From a virus: a stretch of 30,147 nucleotides of DNA. The stretch covers positions 1-30,147 of the IMG/VR virus record IMGVR_UViG_3300032086_000348. One strand, 5' to 3'. Numbering within the stretch: the stretch's first letter is position 1; each line of letters begins with the position of its first letter. Made by a program: the position numbers and the translations under genes. The notes below the pieces were generated by a model, which was not told the DNA's origin, searched no databases, and saw only the letters and a list, made by a program, of their open reading frames with translations. Below are positions 14,023-20,869 of this stretch, piece after piece.

Positions 14023-17000
14023 TTAAGGGCCTCCTCCATCTGGGAAAAACTGATTAATCAAATCGGTTAGCGTGTTTACAGTTGTATTACTGCTATTTCC
14101 AACTGCCGCCTCATTACCAAGAGCTACTGCTAACAATTGAGTCTTTCTAGTTTCTGAATTTTCGTATGCCTGATTTATGTAATTAGCCTCATCTCTAGCC
14201 GCCAGCCAAGCATTTTGTTGCTGTTGCATAGACATAGCAAAAGCATTCTGAACATTTTGTTGATTTGCCGCGTTTTGTGCGGCTGTCTCAGCCAGAGAAA
14301 CCTGACGCCTCCAAGCAATATCTGCTTGAGCAATAGCATTAGCATTAGCCGCATTGAACTGTTCGCGTCTAAAGTCTTGGTCAGAATTAAACTGATCGGC
14401 TTGTAAAGTCATTTGAGCCTGTGCAATTCTTTCAGAGCTATCAGCACGTAGTTGTGCGGCACTAACAGTAGCATTAGCACTTATTTGAGTGCTTGCTATT
14501 TGAGCATCTGCACCAATCTGAGTAGTTGTTATACGTGTGTCTGCATCTAATTGAGCAATGTTCTGTCTATTTGTTGCATCAGCATTAAATTGCGACATAG
14601 CATTTGCTTGAGAAGCATTAAACTGATTTATCTGAGCCGCTAAACTTTCATTAAACTGATTAACTTGATTTTCGCTTTGAGCATTGAACTGCTTTGCGGC
14701 ATTGTCCATAGACTGATTAGACAATAAAGTTTGTTGCATCATCTGAGCATTAAGTACTGCTGACTGCTGACGATTGTTTAGGTTTGCCATGTCCATCTGC
14801 AAAAAGGCTTGGGCATTCTGGGCGGCAAGCTTTGTTCTATTATCAGCATTAGAAAGATCTAAAGCCGCCATTGCTGTAGCATTTTGCATAACTGCTTGTT
14901 GACGATTATCCAAGTCCTTCATGGTCATAGTTTGCATAAACTTACTATTGGCAAGTTGAACTTGTTGGTTGGCATCAAATTGTTTTATGTCCATATTGGC
15001 ATCAATCTGAGCATTAAACATAGCGGCTTCTTGTTGATTTGAAAGGTTTGTAATCTCCATTTGCTGTGCAAGTTGAGCATTAACCTGTGCCGCCTGCATA
15101 CGCTGTTGATACACTGCTAACTGTTGTGTATTCTGAGCAGACATATTTTGAGCATCTGCTTCATTTCTAGCCTGTAAGTTTGCAAGCTCAATTTTTTCAG
15201 CCGTAGACAAACGAGCAAGTTCTGCATTCTGCCTCAACTGAGCATTTTGAGAAAGAACATTAACTGTAGTCATTAGCTCCTGAAGCCTAAAGCGATTGGC
15301 TTCTGTAAAGTTTGCGGCATCAGTAGCGGCACGTTCAGCAAGATTTGCAAGTTCCATTTGCTGTTCATTTGCTAAATTAGCCATATCCATTTGTTGTGCA
15401 AGCTGAACATTAGTCTTCTTAAAATCTACAAGAGTATTTAGATTTGTTAGCCTTGTTTGATTTTCAGCCGTCATTGTATCTCTTGCGGCGGCATTCTGTT
15501 CAGTAAGATTTGAAAGCTCTAGCTGAAGCTCTGAAGATAGGTTTGCTTTTTCCATATCTTGTTGTAGTTCAGCTTGTCGCATTGTACGATTCACTTGAGC
15601 ATTGTATTGAGCAAGACGCGCCTGCTGGTCAACGCTTAAGTTTTGTGCGCCTGCTTCGTTTAGTACTTGCAAGTTAGCAAGATCTAACTTAGTAGCAGAA
15701 TCTAAATTAGCTATAGCAACCTGTTGCCGTTGTGCAGACTCTTGAGATGCTCTTTGTTGAGCATTTTGAAGATTCTGCATCCTTGTCTGCTGTTGTAGCT
15801 GTGCGGTTGTTAATGTAGCTTGTTGTTCAAACTCACTCTGACGTACATTAATTTCTTGCGCCATTGCCGCTGTCTGAGAGGCCGCTGTTTGACGATTAGC
15901 AAGGTTTGCCATACGTTGTTGCATGACTTGTGAAGCCTGCTGTACGTTTGCCTGTTGCTCATTTGAAAGATTTTGTGATGCTCGTTGTTGAAGGGCTTGA
16001 GCATTGCTTTGAGCAATTGGTAAGGCGCTTTGAATAATAGCATTAAACAAAGCATCCCTTCCTACTGTAGAAGCAGAAAGACCTCTTTGAGCCATTTGAG
16101 CGTTTATAGCATCTACGGCTGGTTTAGCCCATGCTGGAACCTCTCCATCTTCCATACCAGCAAGCAAGCCTTCCATCTGTGTAGAAACTAAAGCTTCTTT
16201 TGGAAGAGCCGCTACAGCCGCTTTGACAGAAACAGGTTCAGTATCTAATTGAGCCTCTACGGTTTGAGGATCATCAAGAATTGCGGCAGTTACTTCAGGA
16301 GGAAGATTACCTACAACAGCATTCATATCAGCCGCCGCCGCCTTCCTTGCTTCGCCTGTGACCGCCTGTCTAGATGCCGCCGCTAAAGTAGGAATACCTC
16401 CAATCTGTGAGGCATCCCCCTTTGGGGCTTCTCCTAGAATAGCTTCGCGACCTTCAAGATCAATTGAAGGCGCATTACCTAATTGTTGTGCTATTCCTCT
16501 TTTGGCTTCTCCAACCTGTGCAGTTCTTTGTGCGGCTAAAGCAAACTCTGGGATATCATCAAGGTTTACACCCTCACCAGTAACAATTTCCATCAAGTCT
16601 TTTTTAGTTCTTTCTGAAATTTGCTGTGCAATACGTGTGGCTACCGCAGGACTTTGAGCCTCAATAACTGAAAAACGCTCATCGCTTGTAATACCGTCAG
16701 CATATTCTTTTGCTTCTGGACGCTGTGCGGCAGTAGCCCTAGCCGCCTCTTCTTGCGCTTGATCTCTTTCAACCGCTACAGCCCTTTCAGTTAAACCCTG
16801 TTCTTCAAACTGAGCAAGGGCTTCATCACTAAGCTCGCCCTGCTCTGCTTCAACAGTTGGTACATCTCCCTCATCAATAAGCGTTGCATCATACGTAGAA
16901 GCTTCTATAGCATTAGGAGCATCTGCTGTTGTAAGCGTAGCTTGAGCAACACCTGAAGATGATGTTGCTGGTGTTGCTGATGTGCTTGGGGTTGCTGAAA

Positions 17001-18510
17001 TTGGAGGCCCTGCCTGAACGCCTGTTGCCGGTCCAGTTGTCGCTGGTCCAGTTGTTGTCCCGCCTGATGAAACTGAAGATCCCGACGAAATAGTTGGCGC
17101 TTGTACATCATAAGTAGTGTCAAGAGTAACAGGATCAGCACCAGCAGGCGTTTTAGTCACACGATCAGAAATGTCTTCTGCAACATCACTGACACCATAT
17201 TGTGGGCCAGTGGTGCCTGCGGTACTAGTTTGATCAGAAGGTGTTTTAATTACTCTATCAGAAATGTCTTCTGCAACATCACTGACGCCATATCTTGGGC
17301 CACCTGTTTGTCCCGTTACTACATTTAATAAATTAGAAGCCGTTGTTTCAGCGTTTGAGGCTGTTTCTTGCCCTTTATTTGTTTGTCCCGTTACTACATC
17401 TAATAAATTAGAAGTCTTTGTTTCAGGAGTTTCTATTACTTCTGGTCTTGGTCCAGCAGTTCTAGGACCGCCTGTTCGTGGACCGCCTGTTCGTGGACCG
17501 CCCCTTAAGTTAGGCTTGTTTCTTGTATTCGCTTCTCGCCCTGCTTCAGCTAAAACATCAGGATTACCACGCCTGAATGTTTCTAGCACTTCAGGACTCA
17601 TTGGCCTAGGGCCTCCTGTCATTGGCCCAAAAGGTCTAGGGGGTGCGCTCTTTGGTGGCGCATCTTTTATATTGGCTGTTTGACCGCTCTGTAGTTTTTT
17701 TAGCATTTCAGGACTCATTGGCCTAGGAGTTGTTGTAGATCGTCTACCACCGCGTCGAGCCGCATAACGAATACCACCACGCCTAGCACCACCGCGCCCT
17801 TCTTCGTCCTCGTCTTCGTCCTCTTTTTTACTTAGATCAGGCGCTGTTACTTTACGAATATTTTCTTCTTTCATTTCTGTAACAGGAGTAGCATATACTT
17901 TAGGATCATTCACGTTGGTTTTTTCAGGTGTATATACATGGGCTTCGGGCAAGTCTTCTACTGTAACAGGATCAGGATATTCAAAACTATCCCACACAGA
18001 AGAGCCGGGAGCTTTAGGACGAGTAGGATCTTTAGAGGGTACATAAGGCGTACCATCATCTGTCGTGCCGCCACCAAGTGTTATACCCGTATTATTGCCC
18101 CCAAAAGAAACACCAAAAATATTTCCATAACCAAGCCCCATCGAACCAAGGCCCCCACCAATCACAGCTTCAAAATCTTCTTTGCTTCCTTGATATCCTG
18201 CTGAAACTGCATTTTCATAGATTGTATCTATATCAATGGTTGGGGTTTCTTGAGTAGTTTCAGAAGTATTATTACTTCCTGAAGTTGACTGACCACTACC
18301 AAAAGACTGTTGAAATTCTGCAAAAGTCCCATCAAATGAACCATTACCTTTTGCCAGTTCGTACATAGCTTTTAAAGTAAATTCTGGTACATCACTATGG
18401 CTAGGACTATGTGGCACATACCGACCCACTTTATTTATAGAGTGTGAGCCTTCATGGTATTTCCGTCTTCTATGTCTAGCGACTTTTTTTGCTTTTTGCT
18501 TTTTAGCCAT
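14023..18510 (-). CDS. giant hendecad-repeat coiled-coil virion protein, 1495 aa
   Basis: The N-terminus is strongly basic (MAKKQKAKKVARHRRRKY). A low-complexity region follows, containing RGGARRGGIRYAARRGGRR (about 239-257) and several short duplications: PRPMSPE (262-268, 301-307), GGPRT in tandem (337-351), SNLL[DN]VVTGQT (367, 392) and YGVSDVAEDISDRV (407, 438). Residues about 560-900 are helical and Ala/Glu/Gln-rich. Residues about 901-1450 are an uninterrupted series of roughly fifty 11-residue repeats, rich in Asn, Gln and Ala. A 45-residue tail ends LTDLINQFFPDGGGP. No enzyme motif is seen. The ATG has GAGGA upstream in the 11-nt gap after the endolysin gene. It is probably an internal or ejected virion protein (inference); a long tail or fibre component is the alternative. 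Confidence 0.75.
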   Translation of the reverse strand: MAKKQKAKKVARHRRRKYHEGSHSINKVGRYVPHSPSHSDVPEFTLKAMYELAKGNGSFDGTFAEFQQSFGSGQSTSGSNNTSETTQETPTIDIDTIYENAVSAGYQGSKEDFEAVIGGGLGSMGLGYGNIFGVSFGGNNTGITLGGGTTDDGTPYVPSKDPTRPKAPGSSVWDSFEYPDPVTVEDLPEAHVYTPEKTNVNDPKVYATPVTEMKEENIRKVTAPDLSKKEDEDEDEEGRGGARRGGIRYAARRGGRRSTTTPRPMSPEMLKKLQSGQTANIKDAPPKSAPPRPFGPMTGGPRPMSPEVLETFRRGNPDVLAEAGREANTRNKPNLRGGPRTGGPRTGGPRTAGPRPEVIETPETKTSNLLDVVTGQTNKGQETASNAETTASNLLNVVTGQTGGPRYGVSDVAEDISDRVIKTPSDQTSTAGTTGPQYGVSDVAEDISDRVTKTPAGADPVTLDTTYDVQAPTISSGSSVSSGGTTTGPATTGPATGVQAGPPISATPSTSATPATSSSGVAQATLTTADAPNAIEASTYDATLIDEGDVPTVEAEQGELSDEALAQFEEQGLTERAVAVERDQAQEEAARATAAQRPEAKEYADGITSDERFSVIEAQSPAVATRIAQQISERTKKDLMEIVTGEGVNLDDIPEFALAAQRTAQVGEAKRGIAQQLGNAPSIDLEGREAILGEAPKGDASQIGGIPTLAAASRQAVTGEARKAAAADMNAVVGNLPPEVTAAILDDPQTVEAQLDTEPVSVKAAVAALPKEALVSTQMEGLLAGMEDGEVPAWAKPAVDAINAQMAQRGLSASTVGRDALFNAIIQSALPIAQSNAQALQQRASQNLSNEQQANVQQASQVMQQRMANLANRQTAASQTAAMAQEINVRQSEFEQQATLTTAQLQQQTRMQNLQNAQQRASQESAQRQQVAIANLDSATKLDLANLQVLNEAGAQNLSVDQQARLAQYNAQVNRTMRQAELQQDMEKANLSSELQLELSNLTEQNAAARDTMTAENQTRLTNLNTLVDFKKTNVQLAQQMDMANLANEQQMELANLAERAATDAANFTEANRFRLQELMTTVNVLSQNAQLRQNAELARLSTAEKIELANLQARNEADAQNMSAQNTQQLAVYQQRMQAAQVNAQLAQQMEITNLSNQQEAAMFNAQIDANMDIKQFDANQQVQLANSKFMQTMTMKDLDNRQQAVMQNATAMAALDLSNADNRTKLAAQNAQAFLQMDMANLNNRQQSAVLNAQMMQQTLLSNQSMDNAAKQFNAQSENQVNQFNESLAAQINQFNASQANAMSQFNADATNRQNIAQLDADTRITTTQIGADAQIASTQISANATVSAAQLRADSSERIAQAQMTLQADQFNSDQDFRREQFNAANANAIAQADIAWRRQVSLAETAAQNAANQQNVQNAFAMSMQQQQNAWLAARDEANYINQAYENSETRKTQLLAVALGNEAAVGNSSNTTVNTLTDLINQFFPDGGGP
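14161..15810 (-). repeat. about 50 consecutive 11-residue (hendecad) repeats
   Basis: Translating this stretch gives an 11-residue register that I can follow without insertion or deletion through about fifty units (residues 901-1450 of the 1495-residue protein). Examples are ANLSSELQLEL, ANLNNRQQSAV, FNASQANAMSQ and TQISANATVSA. By hand count position 2 is Asn in 31 units and Gln in 9. Positions 3, 7 and 11 are often hydrophobic, giving the 3-4-4 spacing of hendecad coiled coils. Confidence 0.85.
15052..15711 (-). repeat. four 55-residue super-repeats (5 hendecads each)
   Basis: Within the hendecad region, residues 934-1153 form four units of exactly 55 residues. They start ANLDSATKL, ANLSSELQL, ANLANEQQM and ARLSTAEKI, each followed by [LS]xNL at position 11-14 and ending near Q-[LN]-xxQ-[QD]-M or its equivalent. 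Further downstream the visible super-period shortens to 22 and then 11 residues. Confidence 0.75.
17149..17415 (-). repeat. paired short coding repeats in the N-terminal region of the 1495-aa protein
   Basis: The segment encoding YGVSDVAEDISDRV occurs twice, 93 nt apart (26 identical bases at 17168-17193 and 17261-17286). The segment encoding SNLL[DN]VVTGQT occurs twice (about 17305-17339 and 17380-17414). A 15-nt tandem repeat encoding GGPRT lies just beyond, at about 17461-17502. All keep the reading frame. Confidence 0.8.
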
Positions 18511-18521
18511 TTATCTATTCC

Positions 18522-18881
18522 TCAGTACGACCAGATTGCAGGAGATGGAAAAGCTTCTTCTGCCATATCTAAGTGTATAAATCGTCCTTTTCCTTTTTGA
18601 TTAACACCTATTCTTTTTATACCATGCTTCATGGCAACTTCAAGAACCTTTAAAGCTTTATCTCCGCTTACTGCTATATCAACTGCACAGCCTGTTGTAT
18701 GTGCGCCTACGCGACTTTTAGAAGCCTCTATAGGGTGGTCAACACATCTGTAACCAGAGCTAATAACAAAAGGAAAATTACATTCTTCTCTAATGTTATT
18801 TAAAACCTTTAAAAATTCATCATCAAACTTATAAGTACCGCAGTGTTGACAACTCAACTCTTCTTTTGTAAAGTAACTCAT
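18522..18881 (-). CDS. endolysin: M15-type zinc peptidase, 119 aa
   Basis: The zinc-peptidase M15 signature is present: the G60-A-H61-T-T-G-C-A-V-D68 block gives two zinc ligands (H61, D68), and FIHLD gives H103 with D105 close by. Family members cut peptide cross-links in peptidoglycan (VanY / L-alanyl-D-glutamate peptidase types), and small single-domain versions serve as phage endolysins. There is no signal peptide, so it would need the holin encoded immediately upstream to reach the wall. C11 and C14 near the start (SCQHCG) are typical of many phage members of this family. The ATG follows the holin stop by one base. Catalytic class is confident; the exact bond cut is not deducible. Confidence 0.9.
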   Translation of the reverse strand: MSYFTKEELSCQHCGTYKFDDEFLKVLNNIREECNFPFVISSGYRCVDHPIEASKSRVGAHTTGCAVDIAVSGDKALKVLEVAMKHGIKRIGVNQKGKGRFIHLDMAEEAFPSPAIWSY

Positions 18882-18882
18882 T

Positions 18883-19278
18883 CTAGTCTCTAGCGACTTT
18901 CTTCGTTTTCTCTACAGTTCTCATAGCTCCTAAGCCCAACATACCCAAAAGTACTGGCATCATTTCAGAGATATCAAGATTTGGCATGACAACATCTATA
19001 CCAGCCAAAGCACAACCAAAGTTCCCAATAGGCACAGCAATAAAATTAAACCCCATACCGGCAACACAAATCCAACCTGTCGCTGGACGCCATCCACTAA
19101 CAAAGATGCTAGTGTGTTTAGCTTCTTCACGATTAATTGATATTTGTTCTTTAGCCAATTCATGGGCGTGTCTTGTAGCCATTGTAGAAATTTCATGGGC
19201 CAACCTCGCTTTTTCATCCGCATCAGGAATGAACTTGTCTAAAAGGCCCGTAATCGGGCCTACTAGCATTTCTAACAT
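18883..19278 (-). CDS. holin, GTA-type three-transmembrane family
   Basis: The 131-residue product contains INREEAKHTSIFVSGWRPAT, followed by GWICVAGMGFNFIAVPIGNF, the conserved core of the three-segment holin family first described from gene transfer agents (GTA_holin_3TM). Hydrophobic segments lie at about 67-83, 84-98 and 106-120. The N-terminus is amphipathic and the C-terminus basic (TVEKTKKVARD). Holins form lesions in the inner membrane that time lysis and release the endolysin, here the next gene. The family is common in alphaproteobacterial phages and prophages, which weakly supports such a host. The ATG lies five bases after the preceding gene's stop. Confidence 0.85.
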   Translation of the reverse strand: MLEMLVGPITGLLDKFIPDADEKARLAHEISTMATRHAHELAKEQISINREEAKHTSIFVSGWRPATGWICVAGMGFNFIAVPIGNFGCALAGIDVVMPNLDISEMMPVLLGMLGLGAMRTVEKTKKVARD

Positions 19279-19283
19279 TTTAC

Positions 19284-19658
19284 TTAGCCTTCCCAGCCAG
19301 CATCGTTTTCGTCGTAAACACCGTCACCATTGGTGTCGCAACCGCGTTGCCAGTACTGCATACCAAAGGTGTAGCCTTCGTGCCACGGCTCATATGCCAA
19401 GCACCATTCGTGCGACCCAACCTCTAAACCATCTGTAGGCTGTGCAACATAGTCACGTTTACTCCACGGTGCTTGAGCCGTAAAATAAATGTTTTTGTTG
19501 TTATATATTTTACGCTTAAACAAAGTACTAGCTTCGCTGGCAATATAAATCTCTTGACCAGCCTCTAGAGTATATGTAGAACCATCATCATAGTTGATAA
19601 CAGTTTCTGCATACGCAGAGCCTACAAAGAAAGCTAAAAACATAAGAAAGTATTTCAT
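19284..19658 (-). CDS. secreted protein with EF-hand-like loop, 124 aa
   Basis: Residues 1-17 (MKYFLMFLAFFVGSAYA) form a clear signal peptide with an AYA|E cleavage site and no lipobox. The mature part starts ETVINYDDGSTYTL, is rich in aromatic residues (HEWCLAY, WHEGYTF, QYWQR), has two cysteines (C86, C107) that could form a disulfide, and ends with D108-T-N110-G-D112-G-V-Y-D116-E-N-D119, the spacing of a calcium-binding EF-hand loop. I have seen similar short secreted proteins beside lysis genes in marine phages but know no function. A strong AGGAG sits eight bases upstream and overlaps the previous stop (TAGGAG). The likely location is the periplasm or cell surface late in infection. A spanin-like or wall-directed role is possible but unproven. 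Confidence 0.75.
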   Translation of the reverse strand: MKYFLMFLAFFVGSAYAETVINYDDGSTYTLEAGQEIYIASEASTLFKRKIYNNKNIYFTAQAPWSKRDYVAQPTDGLEVGSHEWCLAYEPWHEGYTFGMQYWQRGCDTNGDGVYDENDAGWEG

Positions 19659-19669
19659 AAAAGTTTCTC

Positions 19670-19945
19670 CTATCTAAACATATAAACAACCACAGAGGCT
19701 GTTGCTGTAATGATAACCCAAAACAACCTCTCAATACTAGTAGTTGTTTTAGAATTTAAAATGACATTGTTACTCAAAGTTCTTAAATCATCTTCTTGAT
19801 CGTCCAATCTTTTTTCGTGTCTATCAAGTCTTTTAAATACAGACAACATACGCTCTTCAATACGTGCTAAATCAGAGACTGTATCAGATAACTTATCCAA
19901 CTTTTCTTCTATACGCTCTAAGCGTTGATCGTTTACAACAGCCAT
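19670..19945 (-). CDS. coiled-coil protein with C-terminal membrane anchor (XhlA-like layout), 91 aa
   Basis: From the ATG at 19945, residues about 7-60 form a charged coiled coil (RLERIEEKLDKLSDTVSDL, HEKRLDDQEDDLRTL), and residues about 73-90 (RLFWVIITATASVVVYMF) form one transmembrane segment ending with a single Arg. This is the layout of hemolysin XhlA-type phage proteins, which sit on the inner membrane and are often encoded beside holins. An in-frame ATG at 19951 would lie directly against the GGAGG, whereas 19945 is six bases from it, so the shorter form is chosen. The GGAGG is provided by the last Gly-Gly codons of the upstream gene. It may be a lysis accessory or antiholin; this is inferred from layout and neighbours. 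Confidence 0.72.
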   Translation of the reverse strand: MAVVNDQRLERIEEKLDKLSDTVSDLARIEERMLSVFKRLDRHEKRLDDQEDDLRTLSNNVILNSKTTTSIERLFWVIITATASVVVYMFR

Positions 19946-19947
19946 TG

Positions 19948-20421
19948 TCATCCTCCAAAACTCTGTATAAAGCTAACGGTTGTCCATACAACCCCACCGG
20001 CTACCATTAGTCCTATAACAATGGCTGATACATCTAGCATTCTTCTTTGCCTGCGTCTTTGCTTGTAAATTATACGTTCTCTTTTAGCTCGTATGTCTCG
20101 ACGCATTTGCATCATTTCTTTATAAGTGTCTTTACCATAAGCCCAAGTAATTAATTCTCTTACTTGCTTTTCTTGTTCTTCTATTTTCTTTTTAGCAATA
20201 ACAGCATTAAGTGCTTGTTCCTCTACAGAGTTACCGTCAAACATCTTTTTAAATAACGGTGGGTTCTCTGCCTCTTTTTCAGCTTCTTTTATGTCAGACA
20301 CCAGCCCATACCAGTGTCCTAGCTTTTGAGCTACGTGTTCAATCTCTGCGCCTTTACTAACAAGGACTTGAATACCCTTGAACGTAGAGGACGCTATAGC
20401 TACTAAAGATACGGGGTCCAC
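19948..20421 (-). CDS. conserved phage protein with basic helix and C-terminal membrane segment, 157 aa
   Basis: The first half contains KLGHWYGLVSDIKEAEKEAE, followed by NPPLFKKMFDGNSVEEQALN, a block I recognise as recurring in marine phage genomes beside lysis genes, without assigned function. A long charged helix follows, becoming very basic (MRRDIRAKRERIIYKQRRRQ). Residues about 131-152 (VSAIVIGLMVAGGVVWTTVS) are a transmembrane segment, and the chain ends SFGG. The basic stretch just before the membrane segment predicts that the long N-terminal part stays in the cytoplasm. The start is GTG (four bases after the previous stop), with no strong binding site. It could work with the next coiled-coil membrane protein in lysis timing; this is context only. 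Confidence 0.72.
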   Translation of the reverse strand: MDPVSLVAIASSTFKGIQVLVSKGAEIEHVAQKLGHWYGLVSDIKEAEKEAENPPLFKKMFDGNSVEEQALNAVIAKKKIEEQEKQVRELITWAYGKDTYKEMMQMRRDIRAKRERIIYKQRRRQRRMLDVSAIVIGLMVAGGVVWTTVSFIQSFGG

Positions 20422-20424
20422 AGA

Positions 20425-20853
20425 TTACTCTGGCTTTGTAGGCCATGTGATAGTTCCGGGGAATCCTTCTTGCTGTGGTACATCTCGTAAAGCCTGCCTG
20501 TAGGTCGCCATATCTGCTGACATGGTTACATCAGACAACCCGTAGTGGTCTGTAGCCTTTAACAAACGATCTCTATGTGCGCGATTATTGGCGCTTGCTT
20601 CGTCTTCTGAAAGGTCTTGAACTTGCCACTGTTGTGTCCACACTCCATCAACATTTTGAACGCTTTGTGTAACTCGTTGACTTTTGTAGTCTATTGTTGG
20701 TGATGTAGTTTCCGTAACACGATGCACTCCGTAACTAGCTAAAGTAGCGTCAGGAATTGTTTGAGGGAAACTTGTTTGTGGATTTTCACGGCGTAGCTCT
20801 CCAATGTTGTATGGAAATTTAGCTACCGCACCGTTTGTGATTTTAACAAACAT
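20425..20853 (-). CDS. tail-fibre assembly / tail assembly chaperone-like protein, 142 aa
   Basis: The C-terminal part reads NNRAHRDRLLKATDHYGLSD, then YRQALRDVPQQEGFPGTITW and PTKPE. The pattern 'RDxLLxxTDxxxLSD ... YRQALRDxPxQxGFPxxIxWPxxP' is the widespread module found in phage tail-fibre assembly and tail-associated proteins. The N-terminal 60 residues (FVKITNGAVAKFPYNIGELR) resemble the small beta module that often precedes it. It follows a fibre gene directly, as such proteins usually do, and may help fold or attach that fibre. It could instead be a structural component, since the same module occurs in both. No membrane segment is present. Confidence 0.7.
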   Translation of the reverse strand: MFVKITNGAVAKFPYNIGELRRENPQTSFPQTIPDATLASYGVHRVTETTSPTIDYKSQRVTQSVQNVDGVWTQQWQVQDLSEDEASANNRAHRDRLLKATDHYGLSDVTMSADMATYRQALRDVPQQEGFPGTITWPTKPE

Positions 20854-20869
20854 AAATTATTCCTTTTAG

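Noticed and set aside
14161-15810. Repetitive DNA that might be taken for a CRISPR array or satellite
   Set aside because: The period is exactly in frame, units diverge at synonymous and conservative sites, and there are no constant repeats with unique spacers.
17264-17683. 139-residue plus-strand open frame
   Set aside because: It is antisense to the repeat-rich head of the 1495-residue gene; its apparent repeats simply mirror the sense repeats.
18883-19278. Gene transfer agent or prophage origin suggested by the GTA-type holin
   Set aside because: This holin family is widespread in lytic phages, and the surrounding operon has replication nucleases, a reductase and podovirus tail genes with no integrase or GTA capsid genes in view.
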